From: an uncultured Streptococcus sp.
Lineage (GTDB): Bacteria; Bacillota; Bacilli; Lactobacillales; Streptococcaceae
Assembly: GCF_901875575.1 (NCBI RefSeq)
Contig: NZ_CABFMF010000044.1
Location: forward strand, 18,051-82,050
Direction: 5' to 3'
DNA length: 64,000 nt
Each line of letters begins with the position of its first letter. Position 1 is the stretch's first letter. Positions 61,936 through 64,000 of this stretch are shown here, in pieces. Both the position numbers and the translations under genes were made by a program. The notes beneath the pieces were generated by a model that was not told where the DNA came from, did no database searches, and worked only from the letters and a program-made list of their open reading frames with translations.

Positions 61936-62859
61936 TTACAACAGCGCCTCAAACTCAGCGACGGTCATTCCCAATTGTTGGCTGGCAACCTCAGATGTCA
62001 AAAGGCCTTGACGTACTAGATTTACTAAGCCTACTTTTAATCCCTCTTCAATGCCTTCCGCTCGTCCTTGTTCAATACCTTCTGCTCGACCACGCTCCAA
62101 CCCTTTTTCTTCGGCTTGTTCCAAGGCATAATCCTGTGCTAACAAGGCTTGTTCTTCGCGCATACGTAGTTGACTAAACATTTTCCTGTCCTCCTCGGAC
62201 CAGCTCTTATAGTCCAGCAGTTGGTCTGCCTGGCTAATGGCTCGCTCAGGTTCTTGGGTGAAGGGTTTGTTCCCGAAAAACTCCAACCACGGCTTACGAA
62301 CCTCGTCCTTGCTGGTTTCTCTGTATTTTTTAAGTTCCAAGAACGCCATCTTGACCAGATGGTTTTCTTGTCCATTATTAGTTATGGTTAAAATCTCACC
62401 TGTCGTGTCCTCTCTCATGCTAAAGCTATGAAAAGCTAAATCATCTGAAAAGTAATTGCTGTCCACAATTGCGATAGCATATACTGGGGCAATATGTTTG
62501 TAGCTCTGGTAAGTATTGCCCTCTTGCTGGCGAATTTTTTCTAGGTTTTGATTGACCTGACTACATAGATAAGCCCACAGACGATTGATGAAGAAATTCT
62601 GATGGTGCACCTGAATCTCAATAATTACCTGAGTGCCATTGTCCAACTCCGCCAAAACATCTATACTAGTGTAAAAATCCTGGGCCGAGTAAGGCATGGA
62701 AGGTAAGACGTGAATATTACTTCCCTCCAAAATGGTCACGTTTTTGGCTGGTAAGTCCAGCATATCGCGGATAAATTGACAAGTGATTTCTGGGTTGCTA
62801 AAAATCTTCTTAGCGACCAAATCATTGGTTGGGCTAATGCCCGGATGACGTACAGTCAT
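61936..62859 (-). CDS. Rpn family recombination-promoting nuclease/putative transposase (PD-(D/E)XK)
   Basis: 307 residues from the ATG at 62859; an upstream in-frame start lacks a ribosome site, while the chosen one has GAGAGAAAG. N-terminal motifs PTNDLVAKKIFSNPE, a conserved FYTSIDVLAELDNGTQVIIEIQV (PD-(D/E)XK core D...ExQ), and a C-terminal coiled-coil with RGRAEGIEQGRAEGIEEG repeats are typical of PF12784-like transposase/Rpn proteins. These nucleases promote RecA-independent recombination. Intact here, followed by the degenerate copies of its own 3' end. Confidence 0.9.
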   Translation of the reverse strand: MTVRHPGISPTNDLVAKKIFSNPEITCQFIRDMLDLPAKNVTILEGSNIHVLPSMPYSAQDFYTSIDVLAELDNGTQVIIEIQVHHQNFFINRLWAYLCSQVNQNLEKIRQQEGNTYQSYKHIAPVYAIAIVDSNYFSDDLAFHSFSMREDTTGEILTITNNGQENHLVKMAFLELKKYRETSKDEVRKPWLEFFGNKPFTQEPERAISQADQLLDYKSWSEEDRKMFSQLRMREEQALLAQDYALEQAEEKGLERGRAEGIEQGRAEGIEEGLKVGLVNLVRQGLLTSEVASQQLGMTVAEFEALL

Positions 62860-63012
62860 ACTTTCTCTCCTTTCATTATACCACAGTTTTAAATCTAGGT
62901 TTACTAGATTCACTGCTACTATCTATTTATTCGGAAAAGAAAGGATAACTGAAATAGAAAATAAGAAACTAGGATAGCGGATAATCACTAAATTTTCATT
63001 CAAATTTTAAGC

Positions 63013-63564
63013 TCATACATCTCTTCTATTTATCTGATAATAAATTAGGTCAGCAAGATAGCCTTTTCTCTCTACACCATTGGTAATAGTCTTTAGATAG
63101 GACATTCCAGCCTTCTCCATGACACGACCTGAAGCTGGGTTGAGACTGACATATCGTGCTCTGACCTTTTGAAAACCTGCTTGAGTAAAACAGAAGTCCA
63201 ATACAGCTTTCAAGGCCTCCGCCATCACACCTCGGCCCCAATATTTTTTTCCTAAAACATATCCAATTTCACAACTTAAATCTTCCTCGTGTATTTCAAC
63301 AATGCTGATATCTCCTATCACCTGCTCTGGCTTTTCTTTTAGACAAATGGCCCATTTGTAATAGTTGGGATTGGCATAGGAGGCAACCCAGTTATGAATC
63401 GAATGTCGAGTCACCTCGACATCAGAATGGGGATCCCAAGTGACGTAGGTCAAATTCTCAGCAGAGGAAGCCCAATTCTGAAACATGGCTTCTGCATCAC
63501 TCTCCACAAATCTTCTTAAAATCAAACGATCTGTCTGTAACATTTGCGTACCAATAAATTTCAT
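63013..63564 (-). CDS. GNAT family N-acetyltransferase (RimJ/RimL-like)
   Basis: 183 residues. MLQTDRLILRRFVESDAEAMFQNWASS opening, EQVIGDISIVEI strand, and the acetyl-CoA segment GYVLGKKYWGRGVMAEALKAVLDF (R/QxxGxG/A-like RGVMAE). The acetylated substrate could be a ribosomal protein N-terminus or a small amine. Isolated gene between the Rpn region and the terminal repeats. Confidence 0.88.
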   Translation of the reverse strand: MKFIGTQMLQTDRLILRRFVESDAEAMFQNWASSAENLTYVTWDPHSDVEVTRHSIHNWVASYANPNYYKWAICLKEKPEQVIGDISIVEIHEEDLSCEIGYVLGKKYWGRGVMAEALKAVLDFCFTQAGFQKVRARYVSLNPASGRVMEKAGMSYLKTITNGVERKGYLADLIYYQINRRDV

Positions 63565-64000
63565 GATACTACCTCACTTTCTGATAAATGATTCTCTGTC
63601 CAATCTCTATTTAGATTTGTTTTGCTTTTGAGTTTCAAGGCTCAAGCTAAAAAGGTCCCCCGGACCTTCTCTCACTTTCTCATTTCTAAGCTCAGGGTAA
63701 AAAGGCTAAACTCAGTAACAGCTAGAAAACGAGTTTTTCATCTAAGCCCTTGACGCAGTCGCTGTCTGGTTTGAAATACGCTTTACCAAGCTCTTTCAAA
63801 CCTAGTCATCATTGCGGGGGTGAGACTACGAAATCGAACTCTTCGAGTTACCAGACCTCCCTCGCTTACATGTTTCCATGCCCGGGGTAAAAAGGCTAAA
63901 CTCAGTAACAACTAGAAAATGAGTTTTTCATCTAAGCCCTTGACGCAGTCGCTGTCTGGTTTGAAATACGCTTTACCAAGCTCTTTCAAACCTAGTCATC
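63565..64000. repeat. Right-end intergenic region with a 190-bp direct repeat
   Basis: A segment from about 63,696 (GGGTAAAAAGGCTAAACTCA) recurs at about 63,886 with very few differences and runs past the window edge; the period is 190 bp. Each unit contains CATCTAAGCCCTTGACGCAG and GGTTTGAAATACGCTTTACC. On minus a short open stretch (LKELGKAYFKPDSDCVKG then stop) repeats in each unit but has no start signals. A weaker related piece with CTCAAGCTAAAAAGG lies near 63,640. Confidence 0.8.

Noticed and set aside
61734..62177. A 147-codon plus-strand frame opposite the Rpn gene
   Set aside because: It is the antisense reading of the coiled-coil region and its duplicate; no start signals, and repeats recur because the DNA is duplicated.
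63690..64000. A CRISPR array
   Set aside because: Only two units are seen, the period is 190 bp, and the repeats are long and nearly identical without short spacers.

Overview
The window is a chromosomal segment from a Streptococcus of the mitis/pneumoniae group. Evidence: three BOX repeats, the ciaRH two-component pair, an M26 zinc metalloprotease with an N-terminal LPYTG (zmpB), a choline-binding surface protein, the rotamase lipoprotein slrA, the ccdA2-etrx2-msrAB2 export-redox operon, a low G+C content and strong extended -10 promoters. Coding is overwhelmingly on the minus strand; only gdhA, a DUF3270 gene, gor, bioY, a small hypothetical, slrA and a DUF3042 gene are on plus.

Layout: (1) 1-2,400 holds a truncated pyrDA and gdhA. 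(2) 2,600-11,450 holds replication, division and cell-shape genes (ezrA, gyrB, a HAD phosphatase, a DJ-1/PfpI protein, rodA, dinG); dinG and the HAD gene appear to be transcribed almost leaderless. (3) 11,590-20,400 holds a U32 peptidase-like gene, ciaRH, pepN and a small operon containing a DUF2829 (Tad2-like) gene, then a PadR-controlled membrane protein. (4) 20,500-27,500 holds metG, a MacAB-type efflux operon and gor. (5) 27,589-31,306 is an AT-rich accessory island encoding a lactococcin-972-type bacteriocin, its integral membrane protein, an ABC ATPase and a small membrane-anchored protein; the bacteriocin reading frame lacks a usable start codon. (6) 31,400-38,900 holds bioY, trmD/rimM with a free-standing ATP-cone protein, transport and hydrolase genes, rpsP-khpA, slrA, and a MazG-like pseudogene split by a BOX. 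(7) 39,000-46,000 is the miaA-hflX-rnz operon, thyA and glucokinase. (8) 46,040-61,200 is a surface/virulence block: an Excalibur + choline-binding + LdcB/VanY-type carboxypeptidase fusion at what looks like the cbpL position, pabB, the 1,950-residue ZmpB with its co-transcribed UPF0340 gene, the adjacent histidine kinase and response regulator, and the methionine-sulfoxide repair operon. (9) 61,200-64,000 carries an Rpn-type nuclease gene with tandem degenerate copies of its 3' end, a GNAT acetyltransferase, and a 190-bp direct repeat running off the end.

Most genes are ordinary core functions. The points most worth a second look are the domain-swapped choline-binding carboxypeptidase, the bacteriocin island with an apparently disabled structural gene, the chromosomal Tad2-like gene, the BOX-interrupted mazG, and the repeat structures at the right end. 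Comparisons with pneumococcal gene order and locus names are from memory and were not checked by search.
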